A DNA stretch of 62,493 nucleotides from Atopostipes suicloacalis DSM 15692 (GCF_900129085.1 NZ_FQUF01000014.1:1-62493), one strand, 5' to 3'; positions 28,411 through 40,164 are shown, counted from the stretch's first letter. Notes: generated by a model from the sequence alone, not told the origin. Numbers and translations are program-made.

Positions 28411-31400
28411 TTATTCTTCAGAGATTTCTTCTTCAGAATCTTCATAAACTACTTCATTGTCTATTCCCACTGATTTAGGAGCCAAGTTTGTATATAACTG
28501 GATTCCTGTACCTGCTGGAATTTGTTTACCAATGATAACATTTTCTTTCAATCCTACTAAATCATCCGATTTACCACGAATAACAGCATCCGTTAAGACA
28601 CGTGTTGTTTCTTGGAAGGATGCAGCAGATAAGAAACTATTTGTTTCAAGCGCTGCTTTCGTAATTCCTAGTAAGACGGAACGAGCTGTTGCTGGTTGTC
28701 CACCAGACATTAATGTATCTGTTACATGATCTTTGAAATCATGAATATCCATTAATTCGCCTGGTAAGATTTCAGTATCCCCTGGGTCAAGGATGCGAAC
28801 TTTTCGTAACATTTGACGTGCAATAACTTCCACGTGTTTGTCTCCGATTTCTACCCCTTGACTTCGATAAGCGTATTGAACTTCTTTTAAGATATATTCT
28901 TGAAGTTTTGAAACACCACTTACTGCCAGTAATTCTTTTGGATCAATAGAACCTTCATTAAACGCGTCTCCACGTTCAATGGTGTCTCCTACATCCACAC
29001 GCATACGTGCATTTCTTGGTAATTTGTAAGAACGTGTATCTGTTAGACCTTTTACCGTAATTTCTTTTTCGTTTTCTTCTGGGTTTTCTTCAATAGATTC
29101 AATGGTACCTGTAACTTCTGAAATAGTCGCTTGACCTTTTGGATGTCTCGCTTCAAAAATTTCTTGAACACGTGGTAACCCTTGAGTAATATCGTCTCCT
29201 GCAACTCCACCGGTATGGAATGTACGCATCGTTAATTGTGTACCTGGTTCACCAATGGATTGTGCAGCAACAATTCCTACTGCTTCCCCTACTTCAACTT
29301 CACGCCCTGTTGCTAGGTTTCTACCATAACATTTACGGCAGACACCATGGCGAGCGTTACATTTATAAACGGAACGAATAGAAATTTCTTTATAACCTGC
29401 ACGAACAATGTTACGTGCGATATCTTCCGTAATCATTTCATTTTCGCTAACAAGTATTTCACCAGTTTCTGGGTTTTCTACTGTTTGACGAGAATAACGA
29501 CCGATGATTCGTTCTTCTAAACTTTCAATTTCCTCGTTGCCTTGTTTCAATTCACGAGCAACAATTCCACCTTCAGTTCCACAATCGTCTTCTCGGACAA
29601 TTACGTCTTGAGAAACATCAACCAAGCGACGTGTGAGGTAACCAGAGTCCGCTGTTTTCAGTGCCGTATCCGTCATTCCTTTACGAGCTCCGTGAGTAGA
29701 AATAAACATCTCTAAAACAGATAGCCCTTCACGGAAGTTCGAGGTGATCGGCAATTCCATAATTTTCCCACTTGGTCCTGCAATCAGACCACGCATACCT
29801 GCTAATTGGGTAAAGTTTGAGATGGAACCACGGGCTCCTGAGTCACTCATCATGTAGATATTGTTTTCACGGTCTACTGAGGTAGCTAACTCGTCTTGGA
29901 TAATATCTCGAGCTTCTGTCCAAATATCGATAACGTTTTGGTAACGTTCATCTTCGGAAATTAATCCTCTTCGGTGAGTCGCATTGATTCGATCAACTTT
30001 AGCACTTGCATCTTCTAAAAGTTCTTCTTTATCTGCTAGGATAGGAATATCGGCAATACCCACTGTAATCCCTGATTTAGTAGAATATTCATAGCCTAAG
30101 TTTTTCATGTTATCAAGCATTTCAGATGTTTGAGCCACTTGGAATCGTTTGAAGACTTCAGCAATGACATTTCCTAAATCTTTTTTCTTAAATGGATTTA
30201 TAGGTTCTTGATTTTTAATGTGTTCTTTAATGTTTGTACCGTATGGAACAAAATATTTATCCGGTGTTTGAACTTCTAAATTGTTTAAAGTTGGTTCATT
30301 TAGATACGGGAATTCTTCCGGCATAATATTATTAAAGATTATTTTTCCAACAGTTGTAATTAAATATTTATCTTTTTGTTCTTCAGTAAAGCGTTTATTT
30401 GGTAAATCAACCGTTTGGATAGCGATACGTGAGTGTAGATGAACGTATCCTGTTTTGTAAGCTTGGAATACTTCTTCTGGTGTAGAGAAAGCCATTCCTT
30501 CCCCTTCTGCTCCAGCTCTCTCGAGTGTTAAATAATAGTTTCCTAAAACCATATCTTGAGAAGGTGTAACAACTGGTTTTCCATCTTTAGGGTTCAAAAT
30601 GTTTTGTGCACCAAGCATTAAGATTCTTGCTTCTGCTTTTGCTTCTTCACTTAACGGTACGTGAACCGCCATTTGGTCCCCATCAAAGTCCGCATTATAA
30701 GCTTCACAGACTAATGGATGTAGTCGGATTGCTTTTCCATCAATAAGAACAGGTTGGAATGCTTGAATCCCTAATCGGTGAAGAGTTGGTGCCCGGTTTA
30801 GAAGAACTGGATGTTCTTGAATAACATCTTCCAATACTTCCCAAATTTCTTCATCTAATTGTTCTACTTTACGCTTTGCATTTTTAATATTTGTCGCAAT
30901 TTCACGGGCGACTAATTCACGCATGACAAATGGTTTGAATAATTCAACAGCCATTTGTTTCGGTAATCCACATTCCGACATTTTCAATTCAGGTCCGACA
31001 ACAATTACGGAACGTCCTGAATAATCGACACGTTTACCGAGTAAGTTTTGACGGAAACGACCTTGTTTCCCTTTCAACATATGAGAAAGTGATTTTAATG
31101 GACGATTTCCTGGTCCAGTAACTGGACGACCACCGTTATCGATTAAGGCATCGACTGCTTCTTGCAGCATACGCTTTTCATTTTGAACGATAATGTGTGG
31201 TGCATTTAAATCCAATAATCTTTTCAGACGGTTATTACGGTTAATGACACGACGATATAAATCATTCATATCACTTGTCGCAAAGCGTCCACCATCAAGT
31301 TGAACCATTGGACGTAGCTCTGGTGGAATAACTGGAAGAACATCCATGACCATCCATTGTAGTTCATTTCCAGAAATGGCAAATGAATCCATAATATCTA

Positions 31401-32028
31401 ATCGGCGGATGGCGCGTGTACGTCTTTGTCCCGTTGCAGTCAGTAAGAACTCTTTAAGTTCTTTAACTTCTGCTTCTAAATCTACATCATCTAGTAATAA
31501 CTTAATGGCTTCAGCACCAACTTCGGCACGGAATGCATTTCCATATTCTAGACGAGCATCACGATATTCGAACTCATTTAGTAATTGTTTTTTCTCAAAC
31601 GGTGTATCCCCAGGTTCAATCACCACATAAGAAGCATAATAAATGATTTCTTCTAAAGAACGTGGACTCATATCTAAAATAAGTCCTAAACGACTTGGGA
31701 TTCCTTTGAAATACCAAATGTGTGTAACAGGTGTAGCTAGCTCAATATGACCCATACGTTCACGACGAACTTTCGAATTGGTAACTTCTACACCACAACG
31801 GTCACAAACAATTCCTTTATAATGAATACGACGATATTTTCCACAAGCACATTCGTAGTCTTTAGTTGGACCAAAAATACGTTCACAGAATAAACCGTCC
31901 CGTTCTGGTTTTAGTGTACGGTAGTTGATGGTTTCTGGTTTTTTGACCTCTCCATATGACCATTCACGGATTTTTTCAGGAGAAGCAATAGAAATTTGTA
32001 CATGATTAAAATTATTTACGTCAATCAA
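28411..32028 (-). CDS. rpoC: RNA polymerase beta' subunit
   Basis: 1205 residues, usual for Firmicutes. N-terminal zinc site: [20 protein letters not shown]. The catalytic loop is [12 protein letters not shown] near residue 450, with three Asp ligands for magnesium. [20 protein letters not shown] and the trigger-loop region near [20 protein letters not shown] are conserved, as is the second Cys cluster (CGTEGG … [13 protein letters not shown]). The C-terminal tail is acidic. It lies 164 bases after rpoB, and that gap folds into a long hairpin. Confidence 0.98.
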   Translation of the reverse strand: MIDVNNFNHVQISIASPEKIREWSYGEVKKPETINYRTLKPERDGLFCERIFGPTKDYECACGKYRRIHYKGIVCDRCGVEVTNSKVRRERMGHIELATPVTHIWYFKGIPSRLGLILDMSPRSLEEIIYYASYVVIEPGDTPFEKKQLLNEFEYRDARLEYGNAFRAEVGAEAIKLLLDDVDLEAEVKELKEFLLTATGQRRTRAIRRLDIMDSFAISGNELQWMVMDVLPVIPPELRPMVQLDGGRFATSDMNDLYRRVINRNNRLKRLLDLNAPHIIVQNEKRMLQEAVDALIDNGGRPVTGPGNRPLKSLSHMLKGKQGRFRQNLLGKRVDYSGRSVIVVGPELKMSECGLPKQMAVELFKPFVMRELVAREIATNIKNAKRKVEQLDEEIWEVLEDVIQEHPVLLNRAPTLHRLGIQAFQPVLIDGKAIRLHPLVCEAYNADFDGDQMAVHVPLSEEAKAEARILMLGAQNILNPKDGKPVVTPSQDMVLGNYYLTLERAGAEGEGMAFSTPEEVFQAYKTGYVHLHSRIAIQTVDLPNKRFTEEQKDKYLITTVGKIIFNNIMPEEFPYLNEPTLNNLEVQTPDKYFVPYGTNIKEHIKNQEPINPFKKKDLGNVIAEVFKRFQVAQTSEMLDNMKNLGYEYSTKSGITVGIADIPILADKEELLEDASAKVDRINATHRRGLISEDERYQNVIDIWTEARDIIQDELATSVDRENNIYMMSDSGARGSISNFTQLAGMRGLIAGPSGKIMELPITSNFREGLSVLEMFISTHGARKGMTDTALKTADSGYLTRRLVDVSQDVIVREDDCGTEGGIVARELKQGNEEIESLEERIIGRYSRQTVENPETGEILVSENEMITEDIARNIVRAGYKEISIRSVYKCNARHGVCRKCYGRNLATGREVEVGEAVGIVAAQSIGEPGTQLTMRTFHTGGVAGDDITQGLPRVQEIFEARHPKGQATISEVTGTIESIEENPEENEKEITVKGLTDTRSYKLPRNARMRVDVGDTIERGDAFNEGSIDPKELLAVSGVSKLQEYILKEVQYAYRSQGVEIGDKHVEVIARQMLRKVRILDPGDTEILPGELMDIHDFKDHVTDTLMSGGQPATARSVLLGITKAALETNSFLSAASFQETTRVLTDAVIRGKSDDLVGLKENVIIGKQIPAGTGIQLYTNLAPKSVGIDNEVVYEDSEEEISEE

Positions 32029-32074
32029 GGGGGCAAACCTCCCTTTTATGATTTTTTGAACTGCCCTCTGTTCA

Positions 32075-32178
32075 TTTGTGTACCATTAACAGAAAGCAAC
32101 CTAAAGTCTTTGGCTTCTTGTCTTATTCTATAGAACGAATAGATAAGAGCCTATTGCTTTCTGTAATAGTTACACAAA
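32075..32178 (-). other. Long hairpin in the rpoB-rpoC intergenic RNA
   Basis: On the transcript TTTGTGT-ACTATT-ACAGAAAGCAA pairs with TTGCTTTCTGT-AATGGT-ACACAAA: 24 base pairs with two single-base bulges (32178-32154 with 32099-32075). An inner stem, TCTTAT/ATAAGA with CTAT/ATAG, lies near 32120-32150. No T run follows, so it is not a terminator. It looks like an RNase III substrate or an expression-balancing element. Confidence 0.75.
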
Positions 32179-32192
32179 AATATTATAAGCTT

Positions 32193-35100
32193 TTATTCTT
32201 GAACTTCTGCTTCTTTAGCTGCTTCAGCTTCTCGCTTTGCATCTTCTTTTCTTTTGATTTCTTCTAGAGAATCTACATTATTAAAGGTGTTATCCTCATC
32301 GCCAGTTTCTAATTCAATGGAGTGATTATCCACATCCATAACTTTCATATCTAAGCCTAGTGCCTGCAATTCTTTAACAAGAACTCGGAATGATTCTGGA
32401 ACACCTGGTTTTGGAAGAGGATCTCCTTTAACGATAGCTTCATACGTCTTCACACGTCCTTCAACGTCGTCAGACTTGTACGTTAAGATTTCTTGTAGAG
32501 TATATGAAGCACCATAAGCCTCTAAAGCCCATACTTCCATCTCTCCGAAACGTTGACCACCAAATTGAGCTTTTCCTCCAAGAGGTTGTTGAGTAACGAG
32601 TGAATAAGGACCTGTTGAACGAGCATGCATCTTGTCATCTACCATATGAGATAATTTCAAGAAGTACATGACACCAACAGACACTTTATTATCAAATTCT
32701 TCTCCAGTACGGCCATCGTATAAAACAGTCTTACCGTCACGATCCCATCCGGCTTCTTCTAATACATCCATAATATCTTCTTCGGTTGCACCATCGAATA
32801 CAGGAGTTGCAAAGTGAACACCAAGTTCACGAGCTGCCATTCCTAAATGTAATTCAAAGACTTGTCCAATGTTCATACGTGAAGGAACTCCTAGTGGGTT
32901 CAACATAATATCCACTGGCGTACCGTCTGGTAGATATGGCATATCTTCTTCTGGAAGGATTAAAGAGACAACCCCTTTATTTCCATGTCGTCCAGCCATT
33001 TTATCTCCAACACTAATCTTACGTTTTTGAGCAATATATACTCGAACGAGATCATTAACTCCAGCAGATAACTCATCGCCATCTTCACGCTTGAAGACTT
33101 TAACTTCGTTTACAATTCCGCCTCCACCGTGTGGTACACGTAGAGAAGAATCACGAACTTCACGAGCTTTTTCCCCAAAAATGGCATGCAAGAGTTTTTC
33201 TTCTGCAGATTGTTCAGACATTCCTTTTGGTGTGACTTTACCGACTAAGATATCGCCATCACGAACTTCAGCACCTACTCGGATAATTCCATTTTCATCT
33301 AGATTTTTCAATGCTGCGTCACCCACGTTAGGAATTTCTCGGGTAATCTCTTCTGGACCTAATTTCGTATCTCTAGCTTCTGATTCATATTCTTCGATGT
33401 GGATAGATGTGTAAACATCATCTTTAACGAGACGTTCACTCATAATAACCGCATCCTCAAAGTTATAACCATCAAAAGTAGTGAAAGCAATTAATGGATT
33501 TTTACCTAAAGCTATTTCTCCTTGTTCCATAGCTGGTCCATCCGCTAGAATGTCCCCTTTATCCACTTTTTCACCATGATTGACAATCGGTCTTTGGTTA
33601 TATGACGTTCCAGAGTTTGAGCGTTGGAACTTAAAGACATGATAATGATCAATCATGCCATTTGATTTTTTAACTCTAATATTTTCAGCATCCACATAAT
33701 CAACGACGCCTGATTCTCTCGCAACAATTGCAGAACCTGATCCTTTAGCTGCCGTATTTTCGATTCCTGTACCAACTAGTGGTGCTTGTGGATCTAGCAA
33801 CGGAACAGCTTGTCGTTGCATGTTTGCTCCCATAAGTGCACGGTTGGAGTCATCATTTTCTAAGAAAGGAATACTTGATGTTGCCACAGAAACAACTTGT
33901 TTTGGAGAAACGTCCATATAGTCAATTTGACCAACAGGTACTTCTTCGTTGTCGTCTCGGCGACGAGCCAATACGCGATCTTCGACAAACTGGTCGTTCT
34001 CATCTAGTAAGGAGTTTGCTTGCGCGATGGTATACAAATCTTCTTCATCCGCAGTTAAATATTCAATTTCATCGGTCACTTGGCCATTTTTACGATCCAC
34101 TTTACGATAAGGTGTTTCAATAAAGCCAAATTTATTTATTTTTGAATAGGTGGATAAACTGTTAATTAATCCAATGTTTGGTCCCTCAGGTGTTTCAATC
34201 GGACACATACGACCATAATGTGAATAGTGAACATCTCGCACTTCATAACCTGCACGTTCACGCGTTAATCCGCCAGGTCCTAATGCAGAAAGTCGACGCT
34301 TATGAGATAACTCACTTAGCGGGTTGACCTGATCCATAAATTGAGAAAGTTGAGAAGAACCAAAGAATTCTTTTACAGAAGCAACTACCGGACGGATATT
34401 GATTAATTGTTGTGGAGTTGTCGTGTCTGCATCTTGAATAGACATACGCTCACGCACCACACGCTCCATACGAGAAACCCCGATACGGTATTGGTTTTGT
34501 AATAATTCACCAACTGAACGAATTCGACGATTTCCTAAATGGTCAATATCGTCAATTTCGCCAAGGCCTTCTAGTAAACCAAAGTAGTAACTAATGGATG
34601 CAATCACATCTTCTGGCAATAACCATTTTTTATCTTCTTCTGGTTCACCGTTTCCAATAATATTTACTGTTTGTTCTGCATCTTTTTTAGAATAAACTTT
34701 AATCATTTGAACATTCATAGGTTCTGTAACTACGGCTTCATCAGATGGAGTAAGTGTAACATCTAATAAACCGTTATCGATATGAGGAGCTAATTCATCC
34801 ATAATATCATGATTAATTACAGTACCTTCTTCAACTAAAATTTCACCCGTTTCAGGATCAACAAGTGTTTCAGCTAAAGTTTGATTTAATAAACGAGTCT
34901 TAATATTTAATTTTTTATTTAGTTTGTAACGACCCACATAAGCTAAATCGTATCTTCTTGGATCAAAGAAACGAGTGTTAAGTAAGCTTCGAGAAGAGTC
35001 TGCTGTTTTAGGCTCTCCTGGGCGTAAACTTTCATAAATGTCTTTTAGCGCTTCTTCTACACGAGAATCCGCTGGGTTTTTATGAATATCTTTTTCTAAT

Positions 35101-35768
35101 GTTCCTTGCATTGCTGTATTATTACCAATGAGATCAATTATTTCATCGTCTGACCCAAAACCTAGTGCTCGAACGAAAGTCGTTAAAGGTAATTTACGTG
35201 TACGATCAATTCGTACATTTAATAATCCTCTTGTATCTGTTTCAAATTCTAACCATGCACCACGGTTAGGAATCATTACTGCACTAAATCCTTCTCTACC
35301 ATTTTTTTCAACTTTTGGACTGAAATAGACTCCTGGAGAACGTACTAATTGTGAAACGACTACACGCTCTGATCCATTAATAATAAAAGTCCCTTGTTCT
35401 GTCATTAAAGGCAGATCTCCAAAGAAAACTTCTTGTTCTTTTATTTCGCCTGTTTCATTATTTACTAATCGTAGCTTTACATAGATGGGTGTTGAGTAAT
35501 TTGCATCGTGTTCGCGTGCTTCGTCAACTGTATATTTTGGTTCATCAAATGAATAATCCAAAAAATCTAAAGACAAGTTCCCAGAAAAATCATCTATCGG
35601 AGAAATATCCTGGAATAACTCTTTCAAACCATCGTCTAAAAACCACTGATAAGAGTCGGATTGAATCTCAATCAAATTGGGAATTTCCATCACTTCACGA
35701 ATTCTAGAAAAACTTCTACGAACTCGTTTTTTACCATAGTGAACTTCATTACCTCGCACTCTATTCAC
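32193..35768 (-). CDS. rpoB: RNA polymerase beta subunit
   Basis: 1191 residues. The rifampicin region [20 protein letters not shown] and [14 protein letters not shown] keeps the Gln, Asp, His and Ser residues most often changed in resistant strains. A Val stands where E. coli has Asn518, a position that varies among lactic acid bacteria. The catalytic flank [14 protein letters not shown] and [15 protein letters not shown] are conserved. The C-terminus beyond [20 protein letters not shown] is extended and rich in Glu, Lys and Ala. It is driven by a consensus promoter, not by read-through from rplL. Confidence 0.98.
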   Translation of the reverse strand: MNRVRGNEVHYGKKRVRRSFSRIREVMEIPNLIEIQSDSYQWFLDDGLKELFQDISPIDDFSGNLSLDFLDYSFDEPKYTVDEAREHDANYSTPIYVKLRLVNNETGEIKEQEVFFGDLPLMTEQGTFIINGSERVVVSQLVRSPGVYFSPKVEKNGREGFSAVMIPNRGAWLEFETDTRGLLNVRIDRTRKLPLTTFVRALGFGSDDEIIDLIGNNTAMQGTLEKDIHKNPADSRVEEALKDIYESLRPGEPKTADSSRSLLNTRFFDPRRYDLAYVGRYKLNKKLNIKTRLLNQTLAETLVDPETGEILVEEGTVINHDIMDELAPHIDNGLLDVTLTPSDEAVVTEPMNVQMIKVYSKKDAEQTVNIIGNGEPEEDKKWLLPEDVIASISYYFGLLEGLGEIDDIDHLGNRRIRSVGELLQNQYRIGVSRMERVVRERMSIQDADTTTPQQLINIRPVVASVKEFFGSSQLSQFMDQVNPLSELSHKRRLSALGPGGLTRERAGYEVRDVHYSHYGRMCPIETPEGPNIGLINSLSTYSKINKFGFIETPYRKVDRKNGQVTDEIEYLTADEEDLYTIAQANSLLDENDQFVEDRVLARRRDDNEEVPVGQIDYMDVSPKQVVSVATSSIPFLENDDSNRALMGANMQRQAVPLLDPQAPLVGTGIENTAAKGSGSAIVARESGVVDYVDAENIRVKKSNGMIDHYHVFKFQRSNSGTSYNQRPIVNHGEKVDKGDILADGPAMEQGEIALGKNPLIAFTTFDGYNFEDAVIMSERLVKDDVYTSIHIEEYESEARDTKLGPEEITREIPNVGDAALKNLDENGIIRVGAEVRDGDILVGKVTPKGMSEQSAEEKLLHAIFGEKAREVRDSSLRVPHGGGGIVNEVKVFKREDGDELSAGVNDLVRVYIAQKRKISVGDKMAGRHGNKGVVSLILPEEDMPYLPDGTPVDIMLNPLGVPSRMNIGQVFELHLGMAARELGVHFATPVFDGATEEDIMDVLEEAGWDRDGKTVLYDGRTGEEFDNKVSVGVMYFLKLSHMVDDKMHARSTGPYSLVTQQPLGGKAQFGGQRFGEMEVWALEAYGASYTLQEILTYKSDDVEGRVKTYEAIVKGDPLPKPGVPESFRVLVKELQALGLDMKVMDVDNHSIELETGDEDNTFNNVDSLEEIKRKEDAKREAEAAKEAEVQE

Positions 35769-35847
35769 CTCTCATTGATTTCACTGTTTGTTCGAAATAT
35801 TAAATGCTTTTAAATCAGACATTAATTAACATTACAAATATTACAAA

Positions 35848-35869
35848 TTTGTTACAAAGTAGTAACAAA
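35848..35869 (-). other. Leader hairpin upstream of rpoB
   Basis: TTTGTTAC and GTAACAAA form a perfect 8-bp stem around TACTTT, about 80 bases before the rpoB ATG; TTTGTAATATTTG follows. A second small stem, GTCTG/CAGAC, lies further upstream near 35965. The leader is about 240 bases long. Role unknown; weak attenuation is possible. Confidence 0.4.
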
Positions 35870-36016
35870 TGAGTATTTCTTCTAATTTTGAGCAAAAAAA
35901 TAACAAAAGAAATGTGTATTCAGTAAATCCACAATGTCTTTTGTTTTCCCAAAAGTGTGTCTGGACAATATTTCAGACCACTCTTACCAATATTTCCAAC
36001 AATATAGCGTTCATAT

Positions 36017-36045
36017 ATTATAGGACATCATCTTCACAATGTCAA
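36017..36045 (-). promoter_or_regulatory. Consensus sigma-A promoter of rpoBC
   Basis: Minus strand TTGACA (36045-36040), exactly 17 bases, TATAAT (36022-36017): a perfect match in both hexamers. Confidence 0.9.
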
Positions 36046-36265
36046 GCAATTATCATAAATCATTTACTTATTTATTTCAACCTTTTTTTAATTTATTCTA
36101 TTTTAAAAAACTTTTATAACTCATTTGAATAGCTGGAAATCAAAAAAATTCTATGTTTCCTCTTTAAAACTTTTTCTTTCTTTGATATTCTAAGGGGTAA
36201 ATATTTCATTGTTTTTTTGAGAGATCATTAAGATAATTGAAACATTCTCAAATAAGGAGGAAAAT

Positions 36266-37804
36266 ATGAGTAAGAAAGAAGATTCACAACAAATGTCAGG
36301 AGCATTAGGGTGGATAGAAAAAGTTGGGAACCGATTACCTCATCCGGTAGTTTTATTCATTCTCTTAGCTGCTTTCGTTATTGTTTTATCTCAAGTTTTA
36401 GCTTCATTGGGGGTAGAGGTTACTTATTTCAATAGTGCTGAACAAGAGTATATAACCGTAGAAGCCATTTCTTTACTAAACGCAACAGGGATTAACCATA
36501 TCTTTAATTCTGCCGTTGAAAACTTTACCAGCTTTGCCCCTTTAGGAACAGTTCTTATTGCTATGTTAGGAGTAGGCGTTGCTGAGTGGACAGGTTTAAT
36601 TGCTGCAGCCATGAAAAAATTACTTTCAAACATTCCAAACGGCTTGCTATCCGCAGCGATTGTTTTTGCAGGAATTATGTCAAACATTGCTTCTGATGTT
36701 GGTTATGTCGTTATTGTTCCTTTAGGCGCCATGATCTTTGCTGCAGCTGGACGACACCCCATCGCTGGTTTGACCGCTGCCTTCGCAGGAGTTTCCGCTG
36801 GTTTTTCAGCCAACTTACTTCCTGGGCCTTTAGATGCATTACTAGTAGGAGTGGCAAATGAATCCCTCGCTTCATCAGGCATTCATTATGAAATGTCTAT
36901 TACAGCGAACTGGTACTTTTTAATCGCTTCTACCGTTCTTCTAACGATTGTAGGAACACTTGTAACCGACCGAATCATTGAACCACGACTCGGCAAGTAT
37001 ACAGGAAGCTACCGACCAAGTGACGAGCCATTGACCGACCAAGAATTAAAAGGGTTAAAAAATGCACTAATCGTTCTTATTATCTATGTAGCAATCATGG
37101 CTTACTTAATGTTTGGTTCAAATGCTTTATTTCAATCAATTGACGAAACAACCGGGGAACTATCCTTAAGTACTTTTTTAAGTAGCGGATTACTTTTCGC
37201 ATTATTCCTTTTATTTAGCTTACCTGGCCTAGCTTATGGAGTAACTACTGGTAAAATTAAGGATTCTAATGATTTTGTTGAAGGAATGACAGAAGCGATG
37301 AAAACGATGGGTAGCTATATTGTCCTATCTTTCTTTGCTGCTCAACTCATTAATTACTTTGATTATTCAAATATGGGAACCATTCTAGCGACAACAGGTG
37401 CCGATTTCTTAAAATCGATTCGTTTAGTTGGTTTACCCCTTTTACTTGCTTTTATTCTTTTGACAGCGTTCATAAATTTATTTATGGGATCCGCTTCCGC
37501 AAAATGGACGTTATTATCTCCAATCTTTACACCGATGTTTTATGAATTGAAGATAGCACCCGAAGCAACATTAATGGCTTATCGTATTGCAGATTCCACC
37601 ACTAATATTATCTCGCCTTTAATGAGTTACTTCGCGATGATTTTAGTCTTCATGAAAAGATACGATGAAGATTCTGGAATCGGGACGCTTATCTCCATTA
37701 TGATTGTTTACTCGGGAGTCTTTCTTGCGAGCTGGGCATTACTGTTTGCTGTTTGGTACTTGTTCGGCTGGCCACTCGGACCTGGAGCACCGATTGTTTT
37801 CTAA
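36266..37804 (+). CDS. AbgT-family transporter
   Basis: 512 residues with about eleven to thirteen hydrophobic segments. The pattern NRLPHPVVLFILLAAFVIVL, ANYLLPGPLDALL-like ANLLPGPLDALLVGVANESL, and the C-terminal MGSASAKWTLLSPIFTPMF mark the AbgT family (E. coli AbgT, which imports p-aminobenzoyl-glutamate, and YdaH/MtrF, reported as sulfonamide exporters). Substrate and direction here cannot be told. AAGGAGG lies five bases before the ATG. It stands alone, divergent from rpoB, and ends at a terminator shared with the methyltransferase. Confidence 0.88.
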   Translation: MSKKEDSQQMSGALGWIEKVGNRLPHPVVLFILLAAFVIVLSQVLASLGVEVTYFNSAEQEYITVEAISLLNATGINHIFNSAVENFTSFAPLGTVLIAMLGVGVAEWTGLIAAAMKKLLSNIPNGLLSAAIVFAGIMSNIASDVGYVVIVPLGAMIFAAAGRHPIAGLTAAFAGVSAGFSANLLPGPLDALLVGVANESLASSGIHYEMSITANWYFLIASTVLLTIVGTLVTDRIIEPRLGKYTGSYRPSDEPLTDQELKGLKNALIVLIIYVAIMAYLMFGSNALFQSIDETTGELSLSTFLSSGLLFALFLLFSLPGLAYGVTTGKIKDSNDFVEGMTEAMKTMGSYIVLSFFAAQLINYFDYSNMGTILATTGADFLKSIRLVGLPLLLAFILLTAFINLFMGSASAKWTLLSPIFTPMFYELKIAPEATLMAYRIADSTTNIISPLMSYFAMILVFMKRYDEDSGIGTLISIMIVYSGVFLASWALLFAVWYLFGWPLGPGAPIVF

Positions 37805-37825
37805 TCAAAATGACTAAAGATTAAT

Positions 37826-37890
37826 TTAAAAAGAGTTGTTTAACAAATCTCGGCTTCACAAAGCCAAGTAGTTAAACAACTCTTTTTTAT
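37826..37890. terminator. Bidirectional terminator between convergent genes
   Basis: AAAAAGAGTTGTTTAAC (37828-37844) pairs with GTTAAACAACTCTTTTTT (37871-37888); an inner GGCTT/AAGCC stem adds stability. T runs exist on both strands. It serves the AbgT-family gene and the methyltransferase. Confidence 0.9.
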
Positions 37891-37901
37891 TTATTCAAAG
37901 T

Positions 37902-38513
37902 CTATTCTTTTGATTCCTTTGTTGAAGCCAAAACCCAGTACCCTTTTTCTAATGCTACTCGGTTTACATTTCCAAAAATGGCTTCCATCTTTTTTTGTGC
38001 ACTTGGAGCGCCTTGCTTTTTTTGGATCACAATCAGCAACTTTCCTTCTGGCCTCAAATAATCATAAGCTTCTTCTAAAATCTGATGCACTACTTTTTTT
38101 CCCGCTCGAATTGGAGGATTAGAAATAATTCCTGCAAACTGATGATTTTCCACCTGCTCAAATAAATTTGATGCATAAATTTCAGTATTCTCAGTCGCAT
38201 TTAATTTTGCATTCTCTTTAGCTAAAAGGATAGCTCGTTCATTGATATCGACCATTTCAACTTGACGATTTGGGAATGCCTTTGCTAAATATAATCCAAT
38301 CGGCCCATATCCACAGCCCACATCTAACAAATTCCCCTCAGGAAAGGCGGTATGCGCAGCAGTCGTTGCTAATACTTCTGATCCTAAATCCACTCGTTTT
38401 TTTGAAAACACACCCGCATCTGTCACAAACGAAAACTTGCGGCCTGAAAGATTCACTTCGATTGTTTCACGGTGACTCTCTGATGAAGGTTTTGACGAAT
38501 AATAATGATCCAT
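37902..38513 (-). CDS. RsmC/YbxB-like 16S rRNA guanine-N2 methyltransferase
   Basis: 203 residues from the ATG at 38513 (MDHYYSSKPSSESHRE), the start that aligns with Bacillus YbxB; the frame is open 18 codons further. SAM-binding motif I is LLDVGCGYGPIGLYLA, the acidic motif II end is VDINERAILLAKENA, and the catalytic motif is SNPPIRAGK, as in m2G methyltransferases. Bacillus carries ybxB between rplL and rpoB, and here it is still in that interval, though separated from both. The predicted substrate is a guanine of 16S rRNA; the exact base is inferred. Confidence 0.88.
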   Translation of the reverse strand: MDHYYSSKPSSESHRETIEVNLSGRKFSFVTDAGVFSKKRVDLGSEVLATTAAHTAFPEGNLLDVGCGYGPIGLYLAKAFPNRQVEMVDINERAILLAKENAKLNATENTEIYASNLFEQVENHQFAGIISNPPIRAGKKVVHQILEEAYDYLRPEGKLLIVIQKKQGAPSAQKKMEAIFGNVNRVALEKGYWVLASTKESKE

Positions 38514-38660
38514 AATTCCCTGTCCTCTCCCGAAATTCAGAATTTTTAGTTGCTTATAGTTTAACAAATTTTTTCAAAAACTCAATCCACAGAACACATC
38601 CACTTATTCCGTTCCTCAATGACCCCACTTATGCAAGTACATTACAAGACGTTCGTCCCA

Positions 38661-39926
38661 TTACTCTTGAGGTAAAATTAGATTAAGAATAACACCGACA
38701 ATTGCGCTCAACGCTGTTCCTGACAACACCAAAGGTCCTAGATCTAAGACGGCTCCGCCCAGGCCAATGACTAGCATAGCACTTGTAATAATCAAATTAC
38801 GCACTTTCGTAAAGTCAATTTGCTCATCAATCATTACTTTCAAACCATTACTTGCAATAACTCCATATAAAATAATCGACATTCCTCCGATAACGGCATC
38901 AGGAATTGTGGTAAGTAAAGCGGTGAATTTTCCGAAAAAGCTTAAAATAATTGCAATAATCGCCGCATTTCGAATCACACTTGTAGAAGCAATGCGAGTT
39001 AACCCAACAACACCCGTATTCTCACCGTATGTGGTATTTGCTGGCCCACCAAAGAAAGCTGATACAAAAGTAGCCACACCATCACCTGTTAGCGTTGCAG
39101 CAAGACCTGGATCTTTTAAGAAATTACGTCCAGTAATTTTGCTTAAAACTGTATGGTCCCCAATATGCTCGGCAGCCGTTACTAATACAAGAGGTAAAAA
39201 TGCCCAAGCTTCAGGTCCAAAATAGAAATGATATTCATTAAATAAAGTTGTTTTAAAAGGAAGATATAATTCGGGGAAACTAAACCAATTAGCCTCAAGA
39301 ATCGGAGTCACATCAACCACTCCAAGAAGCAAGGCAATAATATAACCACCAGTTATTCCGATGAGAAAAGGAATAATTCTAAGAAATCCAGTAGCTTTCG
39401 TATTGACAAAGGCCGTTATTAAAAATGTGCTTAAAGCGACAACGATTGTGCGCCATTCTGCATCTGATACTAACCCAGCATTTTCCACTGCTGAACCGGA
39501 CAATCCTAAACCAATGACCATAATCATCGGTCCAATAACAATAGGTGGCAATAAATCGTCAATCCACTTTGTTCCAAATTTAGCAGCAATAAGAGCAATA
39601 AGAACATATGTAAGACCAGCAATCATAATTCCCGTTTGAGAGGCACTAACATCTCCGCCTAATTCATCCATAGCGATTTGCATTGCACCAATAAACGCAA
39701 AAGAAGAACCAAGGTAAACAGGAACCTTTGATTTAGTAATCATATGATAAATTAGTGTCCCGACACCACTCATTATTAACGCAACTGAAATAGGTAATCC
39801 TGTCAATATAGGAACAAGTATCGTTGCCCCAAACATCGCAAAAATATGTTGAAAACTAAGTAGCAAACCCGGACAAAACTCTGGCTTCTCATCTACATCT
39901 AACAGTAACTTCTTCTCTTCAATCAT
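38661..39926 (-). CDS. uraA: Uracil permease (NCS2 family)
   Basis: 421 residues with about 14 membrane segments. Key motifs match UraA/PyrP: the N-terminal FQHIFAMFGATILVPILTG, the substrate-site Glu in TAAEHIGDH, and the second Glu in NTTYGENTGVVGLT. It takes up uracil with protons. It is preceded by a leader with a terminator and an alternative structure, which supports control by pyrimidine supply. GGGGGAGAATAAA precedes the ATG. Its partner upp is not in the window. Confidence 0.93.
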   Translation of the reverse strand: MIEEKKLLLDVDEKPEFCPGLLLSFQHIFAMFGATILVPILTGLPISVALIMSGVGTLIYHMITKSKVPVYLGSSFAFIGAMQIAMDELGGDVSASQTGIMIAGLTYVLIALIAAKFGTKWIDDLLPPIVIGPMIMVIGLGLSGSAVENAGLVSDAEWRTIVVALSTFLITAFVNTKATGFLRIIPFLIGITGGYIIALLLGVVDVTPILEANWFSFPELYLPFKTTLFNEYHFYFGPEAWAFLPLVLVTAAEHIGDHTVLSKITGRNFLKDPGLAATLTGDGVATFVSAFFGGPANTTYGENTGVVGLTRIASTSVIRNAAIIAIILSFFGKFTALLTTIPDAVIGGMSIILYGVIASNGLKVMIDEQIDFTKVRNLIITSAMLVIGLGGAVLDLGPLVLSGTALSAIVGVILNLILPQE

Positions 39927-39956
39927 TTTATTCTCCCCCGATAGTCAATTTTTGCG

Positions 39957-40084
39957 CAAAAAAATAGAGCTCTTTTGATAGCAAAAGAACTCATGAGATA
40001 GTTATCTCTAGTTTAGAACAAATCAATATATGTACTGTAGAGATAATCTATTCAAGACCTTTGACAACTATCTCTTTGGATGTC
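39957..40084 (-). promoter_or_regulatory. Attenuator leader of the uracil permease, possibly PyrR-controlled
   Basis: A terminator GAGTTCTTTTG-CTAT-CAAAAGAGCTC (39992-39967) with a seven-T tract lies 40 bases before the gene. Upstream GAGATAGTT (40074-40066) can pair with AACTATCTC (40003-39995); the latter also folds on itself as GAGATAACTATCTC (40008-39995). A hairpin GACA/TGTC (40084-40063) encloses TCCAAAGAGATA, which partly fits the PyrR site ARUCCNGNGAGGYU (GAG and UCC kept, two G lost). Attenuation is well supported; PyrR is inferred. Confidence 0.6.
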
Positions 40085-40102
40085 TATTTTGACCTCCAAG
40101 AT

Positions 40103-40147
40103 TTTTGCCTTGACTATAGTATCAATTTAATCTCAGAAACACAAGCG
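40103..40147 (-). promoter_or_regulatory. Possible promoter of the uracil permease
   Basis: On the minus strand TTGTGT, 17 bases, TACTAT, about 30 bases upstream of the attenuator. The -35 is poor, so this is a weak call. Confidence 0.4.
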
Positions 40148-40164
40148 ATATTTTAACTTTCTTT

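Larger units (their letters stand above)
35769..36265. other. Divergent control region between rpoB and the AbgT-family gene
   Basis: No gene is seen. It holds the rpoB promoter and long leader on the minus strand and an AT-rich upstream region for the plus-strand transporter. For the latter I see only weak promoter candidates (for example TATTCT near 36186). Confidence 0.6.

Noticed and set aside
34330-34375. Rifampicin-resistance change in rpoB (Val at the Asn518 position)
   Set aside because: This position varies naturally in lactic acid bacteria, and the main resistance positions are unchanged.
38767-39225. 152-codon plus-strand open frame within uraA
   Set aside because: It lies opposite a clear membrane transporter gene, and its composition is the shadow of that gene.
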